A stretch of DNA of 64,000 nucleotides from Sorex araneus (Eukaryota > Chordata > Mammalia > Eulipotyphla > Soricidae): the NCBI RefSeq assembly GCF_027595985.1, contig NC_073308.1, positions 11,501,260 to 11,565,259 of the forward strand, given 5' to 3'. The translations under genes were made by a program, and so were the position numbers. This document shows, in pieces, positions 54,755 through 64,000 of this stretch (the stretch's first letter is position 1; every line of letters starts with the position of its first letter). The notes below the pieces were generated by a model that saw only the letters and a program-made list of their open reading frames with translations, was not told where the DNA came from and ran no database searches.

Positions 54755-54950
54755 TAGCTTGGTCTTCAAGCCCTTGTTCTTCCTTAAATATGTATCTCAC
54801 TTGCATGCCTCTAAGTTTCTTTGCTTGCTTATTTCTATTCTGGAGAAGCCTGCATTCTCTCTTGAAAACACTTCTCATTTTCCCTCCCCTCACATCTTTC
54901 TAAAATAAGTTTCAATAAAACCCATCTGGCTTCACTAAAAGAAAAAAGAA
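54755..54950 (+). mobile_element. LTR-like segment, family D copy 3 (truncated)
   Basis: GGAGAAGCCTGCATTCTCTC matches 9145-9165. AATAAA at 54914-54919 is followed by CCCATCTGGCTTCACT. Confidence 0.45.
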
Positions 54951-54959
54951 AAGAAATTA

Positions 54960-55365
54960 AAAGACAAAAAAAAAAAGAGAAAAAACTAGCAATCACACCC
55001 ACAAACTGCTCCCAGGCCATATAATCTTATCAATGGCAAGATGCAGAGACTATGACATAAAGCTCCCGGGAAGGAACAACACAACATCCTGGAGCGCACA
55101 GCCGTATTTGCTGCCATGCAACCTCTTCTACTCTAATCCACTGAAGTGCCAAAAGCAACACACATTTGTTCTGGTTTAACATACATGCTTGTAATCTCTT
55201 ATACAAGGGTTTAAACAGCTCCAGGACGAAATACAACAATCTTCACACACTTTCCTCTTCTGCTGGCAGGAAGGTGCGCAGTGGTGGGATTGGTGGTTGA
55301 ATATTAAGTATAATGAATTGCTGTGAGCAACTTTATAAAAATAAAATAAAATTTTTAAAAAAGAA
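54960..55365 (+). mobile_element. Family B retroposon (B5), sense
   Basis: CACAAACTGCTCCCAGGCCA, TAATCTTATCAATGGC, GAAATACAACAATCTTCACA, GGTGGGATTGGTGGTTGAAT and ATAAAATAAAATTTTTAAAA give the sense order of family B, including its A-rich 3' end. Confidence 0.6.
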
Positions 55366-55856
55366 AAGACATCCATTTACATAAATGGGAAGACTTAATA
55401 TAGTCAGAAAATCCACTCTACCAAGGCAATATACATATTTAATGCAATCCAAATCAGAATTTTGGTGGCTTGTTTTAAGTCTCGGGGATCAGAAGGATCC
55501 TTCCAGCTCTGCCCTGGAAGGATGCTTTTGGAGGTGCTCAAGGGGACCATGTAGTGCTCAGGTCAAGCCCATGTTTCATACATGCAAGGATGAGCTCAGC
55601 CCGTTGAACCCTCTCTGCATCCCTCTAAAGACATTACTTAAGGAAATGGACTAATAAAACTAAGTTATACAGGGAACCACAAAATAGTTTGACTGGCCAT
55701 GGTAATCATGAGAAGAAAAAGAAAAATGGAAGCCTCGTATTACTTGACTTCAAACCTGCTACAAAGCAGCAGTACCTACATTTTCTATAATATTGGGTAA
55801 AGGATATTTGGATGAATTGAATGAAAGAGAAAGCTCAGAAATAAACCATACAGGGC
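55366..55856 (+). mobile_element. L1 ORF2 remnant, part 2
   Basis: GACATCCATTTACATAAATG, CCAAGGCAATATACATATTT, AATGCAATCCAAATCAGAAT and CTTGACTTCAAACCTGCTAC. It is interrupted by a decayed SINE-like stretch at about 55490-55625. Confidence 0.8.
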
Positions 55857-56572
55857 CCAGAACTCACCACTGCCACAATATAAGCTCATCTACCAGCCCT
55901 GTTCCAGAAATTAATTAATTAATTAATAAACTCGCTGAAAAAATTTCTCGGATACCCATTCCTGGCTGAGACCTCCAGGGCATTCTCAAGAGGGAGGTGG
56001 ACCAGCTCCCACCTAGCAAAGCCCCAGCAGCTGCTCCCACACCCAAAGCCACTACTATGCCTCTGGCCAGATTGCCGAGTTAAATATTCAGTATTTTCTT
56101 GAGTGATGTCTCCAAATTCTACAACTCTGATATCCATAAGGAATCTGATGTGCTATAAAGTAGCACATCAGATTGGATGGGAATGTAATGTAGAAGCCAA
56201 CCAATCTCTATGAACAAAAACATTAACCCAGAAGGCTTAGCTAGCAACAACTTAGTAAACTCTCAGACAAGGACTTAATGTCCCCATCGTGAGATACAAC
56301 AATTTTCACAAATTTTCTTCTACAGAAATATTTTTGATCATTCTGTTAGCCACCTAGTGGTAACACACAATATAAAATAGATTATTGGGGGTCACTATGA
56401 GGGAAGGAGTGAGATATGATTGGGAAAATAGGGACAATGGTGGAAGGAAGGTGGACATGGTGGTGGGATTGGTGACGGAATGTCTGTATCTAACAAATAC
56501 AGTAACAAATCATCGTGAACAATTTTGTGAATCACAGTGTTTTTTTAAAAAGGGGAGTGGGTAGAGGGGAGA
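55856..56572 (+). mobile_element. Family B-like retroposon (B6), sense, complete insertion
   Basis: 717 bp between target duplications GAAATAAACCATACAGGG (ending 55855) and GAAATAAACCTATACAGGG (ending 56592), inside the L1. Contains CCATCGTGAGATACAACAAT, GGTGGTGGGATTGGTGACGG, and CAGTG followed by a T/A-rich 3' end. It carries the hairpin at 56142-56174. The GGGGAGTGGGTAGAGGGGAG after the A-run is unusual for an A-tailed end. Confidence 0.65.
56142..56174. repeat. Perfect hairpin, 14-bp arms
   Basis: AATCTGATGTGCTA / TAGCACATCAGATT with a 5-nt loop. Confidence 0.88.
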
Positions 56573-56592
56573 GGAAATAAACCTATACAGGG

Positions 56593-57019
56593 AGTTGAAG
56601 GTGGGCAGATCCAAGCCCTCCTATGCATGAATATGCCTCCTTAAAGTGTCTCAAAGAGAAAACACTGAAAAACAGAGCCACCACCTCAGGGATAGTTGAC
56701 GCTGCACACAGAACCACAGATGCAGTCAGGGCCAGTATGGGCAGGAAATGCCAACCTGAGGCAGGAGGGTTCCAAACACAAAGGTTTTATTTGCACTCAG
56801 TGATTCAGACTCAAGACTGAGGAGCCCAATAAAGTGGGTGGCCACTCCTGGTGCAAGCTGGGAGTAGCCCCTCCTGAGGTGAGCCTGACCCATCAGGCCC
56901 AGCTGCACTAATGCGGTTCAACACACCTCTCAGGTTGAGCCAGGGTGACGAGCACAAACGTTGTTTTACAGAAACTCACCCTTTCACCTTACGGAGTCAA
57001 GAAAAGTCCCAGGATTCAT
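56593..57019. other. Unclassified non-coding DNA
   Basis: No gene recognised. Confidence 0.3.
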
Positions 57020-57034
57020 TAAATCTGAAAAAAG

Positions 57035-57113
<79 letters not shown>

Positions 57114-57217
57114 AAAGTAGAAGAGTGCCTGCCATAGAAGCAGGCTGTGGGGTGGAGGTAAGGTGGCGCTAGTGGGAGAGAAACTGGGGTTAATGGTGGT
57201 GGAAAATGTACACTGGT
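57020..57217 (+). mobile_element. L1/family A-type 3' end, left part, with (GA)n
   Basis: A (GA)n run of about 37 units at 57037-57110, then GAAGCAGGCTGTGGGGTGGA and GGTGGTGGAAAATGTACACT. Broken at 57217 by a solo LTR and resuming at 58318 (GGTGAAGGGGTAAGTATTAG ... CAGGGCGATTCAATTCATAA). Confidence 0.7.
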
Positions 57218-58317
57218 TGTGTAAAAAACTAAAACTCGCCGAGGGGGCGCGCGCACTCGGGCTCTCTGGGCGGTTCTGTCTCACCGCCCACGTTTGGTAC
57301 CCCAGAACTGCTGTGTGTGCCATTGGTCAAGGGCAGGCGATGGAAGGAAGAAGGCCAAACTGGTTGCTCGATCGGTTTATTTCATTCTCTCTCCCTGCTT
57401 CTCTCCCGGCTCTCGGTCTCTCTCTCGATCTGTGGATCTGGCCCCCAACCCACTCTTACAGCCTAGTTAAATATCCACAGCATGAGGGGGTTGGGGCATA
57501 CATCGGTGTGGTCAGCAATAGGGTAAGGTTCCTTTCCCTCAGGGGATGCTTCTCTTTCAGCAGGAGGATCCACCCAAGTGTGGAGTTCCATGAGTGTGTT
57601 TCTCTTCTCCTCAGCCAGCAAACATATAAGAATTCATAATATTAATCATTTTGTATGGACACGATAAGAGATGCATTAAAGCTTATAGAATTGCTCTCCT
57701 GGGGCCATCTCAATCTCAGACTACAGTGCTCAGGCCAGAACAGTCTTTCCTATCCCTAGCAGGGTCCTAGTCTAGTCATTACTTTTGGATCATCACAGCA
57801 TTTGTCTATGATCAAGCTCTTAACTTATAGTTAAGCACTAGACACTTTGGCCAAGCCCATCTGGATGCCAGGGTAGCACATAACTCACCGCTTGCCCTGG
57901 ATCCTTCCTGTCCCTCGTCGGGACCCTGCTTTTGGGGTTCTAGGAACTGAGGGCAACTGAGGCTTAAGTGGAGAAAGCAGATGCCCGGGAGGGAATAATA
58001 TTTGAGGCCAATTAAGTCCCAGGTTACAAAAACATAATATTGTCTTCTTGTGTCTATACAAAAAAGACATAGCTTTAAAGTAAATTATTCAAAAGGCATA
58101 AAGAGGAGAGAAAGGCAATGTTATAATATTCAGTGTCCTAGGAAGTTCTGACCTTACAAATTAGCAGAGTCAGATTAAGGGAAGAGCAGATAAACTAGTA
58201 GAAGTGGCTACAGATAAACAAAGGAATGGGAGTGACTCGAAGCACTTTGATGGGTGTGACTGATAAACCTAAGCTCCTAGTGGCAAGGGGGAAAGGACAA
58301 ACCAATGATATCAAACA
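57218..58317 (-). mobile_element. Solo ERV LTR, copy 1
   Basis: 1100 bp with terminal TG...CA and a perfect 6 bp target duplication ACTGGT (57212-57217 and 58318-58323). On the minus strand it begins TGTTTGATATCATTGG, has an AATAAA-type signal (TTTATT on this strand at 57376-57381) and ends TTTTTTACACA. The 6 bp duplication fits class II (ERVK-like) or class I; no internal proviral sequence remains. Homologous along its length to 61424-62742, which lies in the opposite orientation. Confidence 0.9.
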
Positions 58318-58440
58318 ACTGGTGAAGGGGTAAGTATTAGAACATCACATCACTGAAATCCAACCATGAACAACCTTGTAACTGTATCTCAGGGCGATTC
58401 AATTCATAAAGGAATAATTTTAAAATATTTTTAAAAATTA
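58318..58440 (+). mobile_element. L1/family A-type 3' end, right part
   Basis: Continuation after the LTR: AACATCACATCACTGAAATC, CATGAACAACCTTGTAACTG and GGGCGATTCAATTC, with an A/T-rich end. Confidence 0.7.
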
Positions 58441-58783
58441 AAGGAGGCAGCCGCATCTCACCCAGACTGAAGCAGCCACTCCTGATGTGTCCTTCCCAAA
58501 GGGGTCAAAATTTTGGTTCCTTCCTGATAGGCCACAGACTTCACCCCACCTCCAGGTTCGCAGCTGCTGCAGGAACAGACAGATTTGTAGCCACAGCAAG
58601 CTCAAAATGAAAGGAAGCTTCCTGCATGTTGTGCCAGATTTAATCTATACTTAATAGAAATTAAATTTATTAAATGTAACATAAATAAGGAATAAATGCA
58701 TCTAATATGAAAAATATGTATTTATGTGACCACACAAATATATATCAAAGATGAAAAATTGAAGCTTAAAGTGAGAAAGTTAA

Positions 58784-58821
58784 TTCCACATGGTGAATCA
58801 ATAAAAGAATTTTAAAAAAAG
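58784..58821 (+). mobile_element. 38-bp insertion of a family A 3' end
   Basis: Only CCACATGGTGAATCAATAAA and its A-rich tail are present, between perfect 13 bp duplications GTGAGAAAGTTAA (58771-58783 and 58822-58834). Confidence 0.8.
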
Positions 58822-59694
58822 GTGAGAAAGTTAAGAGTTAAATGACATGACCTGATTTTCTGACCTGATTTTCCCTCAACTTTAGAAAAAAAAGATAACT
58901 ACAGATCATTCATTAATCTTGAAAAGTATAAATACAAAATAATTTCATGAAAAATACTAAAACTTTTCAACAGAATATTATTGGTATCTTACACTGTGAT
59001 CTAAAGGAATCCAGGAATGCAAGAATTGTGCTTCAATATCTGTTCAATAATTGCTACATTAATAGTAACATTAATCGAATGGATGATAATAGCCTGCATC
59101 TCAATACAAAAGGAATATTGACAATGTTTAACATTCTTTTATGATAAAAAACGCTTGATAAAATAAATTTTGAAGAAACATATCTGAACATACAAAAGCC
59201 ATGTATTGCAGACCCTAAGCTAATGTGATATTCAATGGTGAAAGATTGAATTTTCCCCTCTAAGATCACAAGCAATGCAAGGCATCCTCACCAACCACTC
59301 TGCTTTAGTGTATCACTTTTGCATTTCACAGGGAGTTAAGCATTTCACAGAAGTAGAACACACAACCTCAAATTTGTATGGAGCCACAAAAAACTCAAAC
59401 AACCAAAGTAATTGAGAAGAACAAAACTATGGGAACCATACAAATTTATTTTAAACCATATGACATAGCTATAGTAATCAAAATAGTGAGTAACTGGCAT
59501 AAAAACATGCCAATGGAACAGAATAGAAAGCCATACATAGAGAGTCAACTATGTTTGCAGATAAACTCAAAAATATTAAATGGAGTACCCACTACAGAAA
59601 TAAGTGTGTAAATTTCTCAAGTACTTAAAGATAGAACTACCACATGATCCACCAATTCCATTACTAGGTATATATTCAAAGTTAATGAAAACAG

Positions 59695-59863
59695 AGACTG
59701 GAACGATAGCTCAGCAGGTAGGGCATTTGCCTTGTATGCGACTGACCTGAGTTCGATTCCCAACATCCCATATGGTCCCCCCAGCACTGCCAGGAGTAAT
59801 TCCTGAGTGCATGATTCAGGAGTAACCCCTGTGCATATCCGGGTGTGACCCAAAAAGAAAAAA
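59695..59863 (+). mobile_element. SINE S1 inside L1
   Basis: GAACGATAGCTCAGCAGGTA, GAGTTCGATTCCCAACATCC, CAGGAGTAACCCCTGTGC. Target duplications AAAGTTAATGAAAACAG (59678-59694) and AAAGTTAACGAAAACAG (59864-59880), one mismatch. Confidence 0.95.
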
Positions 59864-59967
59864 AAAGTTAACGAAAACAGAATATCAGAAGGACACCTGC
59901 ACTTCCATATTGATTGTATCATTATTCACATTAGTTAAAATACAGAAAGTGCCCCTAGACAGATGCA

Positions 59968-60185
59968 TATCACTGTAGCACTGTAGTACCGTTGTCCCGT
60001 TGTTCATCGATTTGCTCAAGCAGGCACCAGTAACGTCTTCATTGTGAGACTTGTTGTTACTGTTTTTTGCATATTGAATATGCCATGGGTAGCTTTCCAG
60101 GCTCTCTGAGAGGGACAAAGGAACCAAACCTGGGTCTGCCGCATGCAAGGCAAATGCCCTACTCGCTGTGCTATCGTTTCAGTCC
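59968..60185 (-). mobile_element. SINE S2 inside L1, internally deleted
   Basis: Antisense: GTTGTTCATCGATTTGCTCA, CAGGCACCAGTAACGTC, TTGCATATTGAATATGCC, then the tRNA head (GCAAATGCCCTACTCGCTGT). One of the two S2-middle repeats is missing. Target duplications AGACAGATGCA (59957-59967) and AGACAGACGCA (60186-60196). Confidence 0.94.
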
Positions 60186-60394
60186 AGACAGACGCACAGA
60201 TTATCAAAATATGTATAGTGGAATATTATTTGGTCATTAAAAAGAAAATCCTGCCATTTCCAACAACATGGTGGATTTTGATGGCATCGTTCTGAGTGAA
60301 ATAAGTCACACAGAGAATGACAAATACTGCATAATCCTCCTGACAAGTAGAACCTAAGTATCCAAGCACATGCAAACAAAGGTAGTTATTTAGG

Positions 60395-61132
60395 GCTCCT
60401 GAACAGCCACGTTCCCAGAGGCACACAAACCAATTTTGTAACCCAGCAGCTTCTTCAGAAATGCGTCTAGACTGTGAACTAAGCTACAGCCCCATGCTGG
60501 CCCGACAGGTTTTTGTCCCTCGGCCCTTCTTTTTGGCTGCAGCAGCATGGCGACCACCATCTTTTAGAGCCATTGGATGGAGGTACGAGCTTGCAGTGAC
60601 GGGGTGCACAGGAAATCTCAAGATGGGGGGTGGGATGGTACCGGTGCTGCTTTCCGCCCAGTTGAGACCCCGAGTGGCCACCAACAAACGGCTCCTCCGC
60701 TCCTGAACGGCCATGATCCCGGAGGCACACAGACCAATCTCGGAATGGAGTGGCTACTGGCAGAAATACCTCTGGACTTAATTACTAAAATACCAGAAAT
60801 CCAAAACCTCATTTGCGCTTCAATATCAGCAGTAGAACACAGATTATCAAATGATGCCTTTTCGGCATGTCTGATTGTTGGGGGAAAATTCCTAATAATA
60901 ATAGTGAGTTTCCTGTTGAAACATTGAATGTAATCAAAGTATAGAGAGAGTAAAGTGAAAATCATCAGCCACACAGGCAGGGTGAGGGGTGAGATGGGGG
61001 TATACTGGGGTTCTTGGTGGTGGAACATGTGCACTGGTGAAGGGATCATTGTATGACTGAGACTTAAATCTGAAATCTTTGTAACTGTTCTCACGGTCAT
61101 TCAATAATAAAAACTAAATAAAATTTTTTAAG
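60395..61132 (+). mobile_element. Family A retroposon (A4) inside L1
   Basis: 738 bp. GCTCCTGAACAGCC, AAATGCGTCTAGACTGTGAA, GCATGGCGACCACCATCTTT; the 5' unit CTCCTGAACGGCCATGATCC, with GAGGCACACAGACCAA, recurs near 60700. 3' end GGTGGAACATGTGCACTGG ... CATTCAATAATAAAAA. Target duplications AAAGGTAGTTATTTAGG (60378-60394) and AAAGATAGTTATTTAGG (61133-61149), one mismatch. Confidence 0.88.
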
Positions 61133-61149
61133 AAAGATAGTTATTTAGG

Positions 61150-61423
61150 TCTGTGAGGACTGGTAAATGGGAAGATTTTGATAGAGGACACAATCTTTTA
61201 TTCAAAAAATTGACTAGAAGAACTGATTGTGATTATTGTTATGATAGCTAACAATGAAGTATTGTTGAGTTGCTAATGAATTGCTGAGTAAATTCTAGGA
61301 GTTCTCATCACACACACAAGTTTAACTATGAGGTGATGGATGTGTAAACAAACCATATCGGAGTAATCATTCATAATATATGTCAAAGAATTACATTGTA
61401 CATCTTAAAGTTTTACAATGTTA
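61150..61423 (+). mobile_element. L1 3'-UTR remnant, second part
   Basis: AATTACATTGTACATCTTAA and GTTTTACAATGTTA lead into the LTR. The continuation GTTATATGTTAATTATATCT at 62743 completes a familiar old L1 3' end. Confidence 0.75.
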
Positions 61424-62742
61424 TGTGTAGGATATCATTGGTTTGTCCTTTCTCCCTTGCCACGAAGAGTTTAGGCATATCTGGTAATAATCTCTAAACA
61501 ATTCTAGACTACACTGGTATGTCCTGCTCCCCTTGCCACCAGGAGCTTAGGTATATCAGTCACACCCATCGAAGTGCTCCCGAGTCACTTCCATTACTTT
61601 GTTTATCTGTAACCACTTCTACCAGTTTATCAACTTTTCCCCTAATCAGACTCTGTTAATTTGTAAGGTCAGACCTTGCTAGGACAGTGAACTCGTATTG
61701 TAAGTTAATATTGCCTTACTCCTCTCCTTATGTCTTTTGAATAGTTTACTTTAAAACAATGTCCTTTTTGTATGGACAAAGAAAGACAGTTCTTAATATG
61801 CTTTGGTAACATGGGATTTAATTGACTTCGAATATTATTCACTCCCGGGCATCTGCTTTCTCAACTTAAACCTCAGCTGCCTTTACTTTCTAGCACCCCC
61901 AAAAGCAGGGTCCCGACAAGGGACGGGACGGACCCAGGGCAAGCGGTGAGTTATGTGCTATCCTGGCATCGAGATGGGCCTGGCCAAAGTGCCTAATTCT
62001 TAACTATAAGTTAAGAGCTTGGTTATGGACATGTCATGTCATGATCCAAAAGCAACGACGAGACTAGGACCCTGCTAGGGATAGGAAAGACTAATCTGGC
62101 CTGAGCACTATAGTCTGAGATCGAGATGACCCCAGGAAAGCAATTCTATAAGCTTATACATCTCTTGCTATGTCCATACAAAATGATTAATATTATGAAT
62201 GTTTATATGTTAGTTGGACAAGGAGAGGAGAAACACACCCATGGGACTCTGCTCTTGGTAGATGTCCTGCTGAAAGAGAATCTGTCCTAGAAGAAGCATC
62301 CCCTGAGGGAAAGAACTTTACCCCTATTGATTGTGACCACACCTATGTGTAAGCCCCAACCCCTCATGATTGGGGATTTAACTAGGCTGTGAGAGTGGGT
62401 TGGGGGCGAGTTCCAGTGCCAGATCTGGAGAAGCTAGATAGAGATCCAGACCCAGAGGAGAAGGAGAATGAAGTAGGATGGGGGAGGAAGAAGCAGGAGG
62501 AGACTCAGAGGAGAATGGAGATGGAAATGGAGTAAACTGCAACTGAGACAAACCAGCCTGGCCCTTGTTCCTTCCTTCACCTGCTTCGTCATTGCCATCA
62601 ACCTCCCCGGAGTGGGGGAAGCGGCTGGAGACTACCGAACGAGGGCATGGGAGAGACAGAGCGCCGCTGCCCTGTGTGTGCGGTGCAGTGCCCTGCGTGG
62701 ACCCCTCTTCCCCCTTTCCTTTCTTTTTTGTGTTTTTACACA
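61424..62742 (+). mobile_element. Solo ERV LTR, copy 2
   Basis: 1319 bp, TG...CA ended (TGTGTAGGATATCATTGG ... TTTTTACACA). Flanked by GTTA (61420-61423 and 62743-62746), a 4 bp match. Collinear with the complement of 57218-58317, with extra sequence near the 5' and 3' parts. The usual polyadenylation site is degraded to AGTAAA at about 62531. Confidence 0.85.
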
Positions 62743-62800
62743 GTTATATGTTAATTATATCTCAATATACTGACAAGTAAATGAATAAATCAATAGCCTG
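62743..62800 (+). mobile_element. L1 3' terminus
   Basis: GTTATATGTTAATTATATCT and CAATATACTGACAAGTAAAT close the L1 that starts near 58880. Confidence 0.65.
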
Positions 62801-62845
62801 AGCTTTTGAGGACTCAAAGAAAACTGTTACATAAAATGAGGAGAA

Positions 62846-63209
<364 letters not shown>

Positions 63210-63904
63210 TGAGGACAAAAGCAGGGGGAAGCATCAGAGCTGCTTTTGAAACAGCGCCAATACATCAAATGGATTTAATAAATTATGACTCTCATGTGAA
63301 CATCTAATCAAACTCTCACTGAGAAAAGGGCCTGGGCTGTTTTCTCTGAGGCCCCAGATAGTGGGGCAGAGATCAGTATTGCCCACACTTTCTCTCATTT
63401 ACTGAGTCATTTGCTGAGTTAAGTGGTTTCTTGCAACTACCTTGGCTGTCAATGCACTTGTTTTTGACCAGCGAAACCCTGGGTCTCTGTGGCTCAGGAG
63501 AATTCAGCATACAGGCAGCCGGAAATGAGCGCTTCCAAGCCTGCCTGCCAGGTCCCTGCCTGTGGAGCTCTGCCTCAGACGGAGCCAGGCCCTGCCGCCC
63601 AGGGGAGCCCTCAACGTGCTCTTCAGGAAAGTGGCTGTTTTCAAATGCCAGCATGGGCCTCTTCCCAATGTCGGTGCTTCTGATTAGTCTGAGAAAACAA
63701 ATTGTTCTTCCATCAGGGGGGAAATATTGAGTGGCAGCTAGTAATCAGCTTTCCTCCCAGCAGCTGAGCCAGCCTGGGGCACAAATGCGATGACAGGCCG
63801 CTGCCCACCCCCTGCCCGCTGCTGCCTCCTTCTCACCAGTACCTCACCACCCCCGACTATCAGCCGGAATCCCCAATATTTTCCTAAGGATAGGGTGCGA
63901 GTGA
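63210..63904. other. Unique non-coding DNA
   Basis: No gene recognised. A comparatively GC-balanced stretch at 63400-63780 is free of recognisable repeats. Confidence 0.35.
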
Positions 63905-64000
63905 ATATTTTTTTAAGATTTATTTATTTATTTATTTATTTATTGGCTTTCTCAATTATGTGTTTTTTCTTTACTTTTTTTTTTAATTGAGTCACCGTGA
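63905..64000 (-). mobile_element. L1/family A-type 3' end, antisense, cut by window edge
   Basis: (TTTA)n at about 63922-63944, then a T-run and AATTGAGTCACCGTGA, the complement of TCACGGTGACTCAATT. The element continues past the window. Confidence 0.6.

Larger units (their letters stand above)
58880..60377 (+). mobile_element. L1 ORF2 remnant, main part, carrying two SINEs
   Basis: AATCCAGGAATGCAAGAATT, CAATGGTGAAAGATTGAATT, TTGTATGGAGCCACAAAAAA, GAACAGAATAGAAAGCC, CCAATTCCATTACTAGGTAT and GTGGAATATTATTTGGTCAT follow the order of L1 ORF2 into the 3' UTR. It resumes at 61150 and ends at about 62790, interrupted by family A4 and an LTR. Confidence 0.88.

Overview
This window is mammalian nuclear DNA with no protein-coding gene that I can support. 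It is dominated by interspersed repeats. The commonest one is a tRNA-derived SINE: box A-like TAGCACAGCGGG, the string CTTGCACGCGGCCGACC, box B GGTTCGATTCC, then a body reading CCCATATGGTCCCC. From memory this matches the SINE of shrews (Soricidae, Sorex-type, Eulipotyphla). The species call is therefore an inference from family knowledge; the repeat itself is seen directly.

Layout. 1-5 kb: one RTE-tailed SINE, one A-tailed SINE and a CpG-rich 1.73 kb retroposon (family A) inserted in an old L1. 5-8 kb: mostly unique DNA, with a homeodomain-rich stretch near 6.75 kb. 7.9-9.7 kb: a long polypyrimidine tract and a (CT)n run. 9-10.6 kb: two related LTR-like ends and a strong hairpin. 10.8-12.2 kb: an L1 ORF2/3' remnant cut by two SINEs. 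12.2-22 kb: unique DNA with scattered SINEs and family B elements. 22.2-24 kb: family B and a GC-rich patch. 26-27.3 kb: CA/CT repeats and an old LTR remnant. 27.6-31.5 kb: two inverted SINE pairs around a decayed RTE-type LINE reverse transcriptase (29.46-30.5 kb). 31.7-36 kb: mostly unique. 36-41.4 kb: many SINEs, a SINE split by a composite element, and a family A copy. 42.3-47.1 kb: antisense L1 fragments, with family A at 45.16-46.29 kb. 47.6-49.3 kb: a family B element loaded with later insertions. 50.6-56.6 kb: further nested L1, SINE and family A/B pieces. 57.0-62.8 kb: two solo ERV LTRs in opposite orientation, an L1 carrying four later insertions, and family A. 62.8-63.2 kb: a SINE whose tail has become (GAAA)n.

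How the parts relate. Three mobilisation systems can be read. (1) L1: old fragments on both strands, plus A-tailed SINEs and families A and B with A-rich tails and 10-19 bp target-site duplications. (2) RTE: the LINE at 29.46 kb ends in a sequence that is also the 3' end of a second SINE subclass with the same tRNA head. Those copies end in short TGATACAG/GTGCTACA-type repeats instead of poly(A). (3) An endogenous retrovirus family represented only by solo LTRs.

The most noteworthy items are the SINE-RTE partnership with an intermediate copy that carries a longer piece of RTE coding sequence, the family A composite retroposon that resembles primate SVA in architecture, and the nested insertions whose intact target-site duplications give a relative chronology. 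All class names come from reading the sequence and from memory of family consensus sequences; no database search was run.
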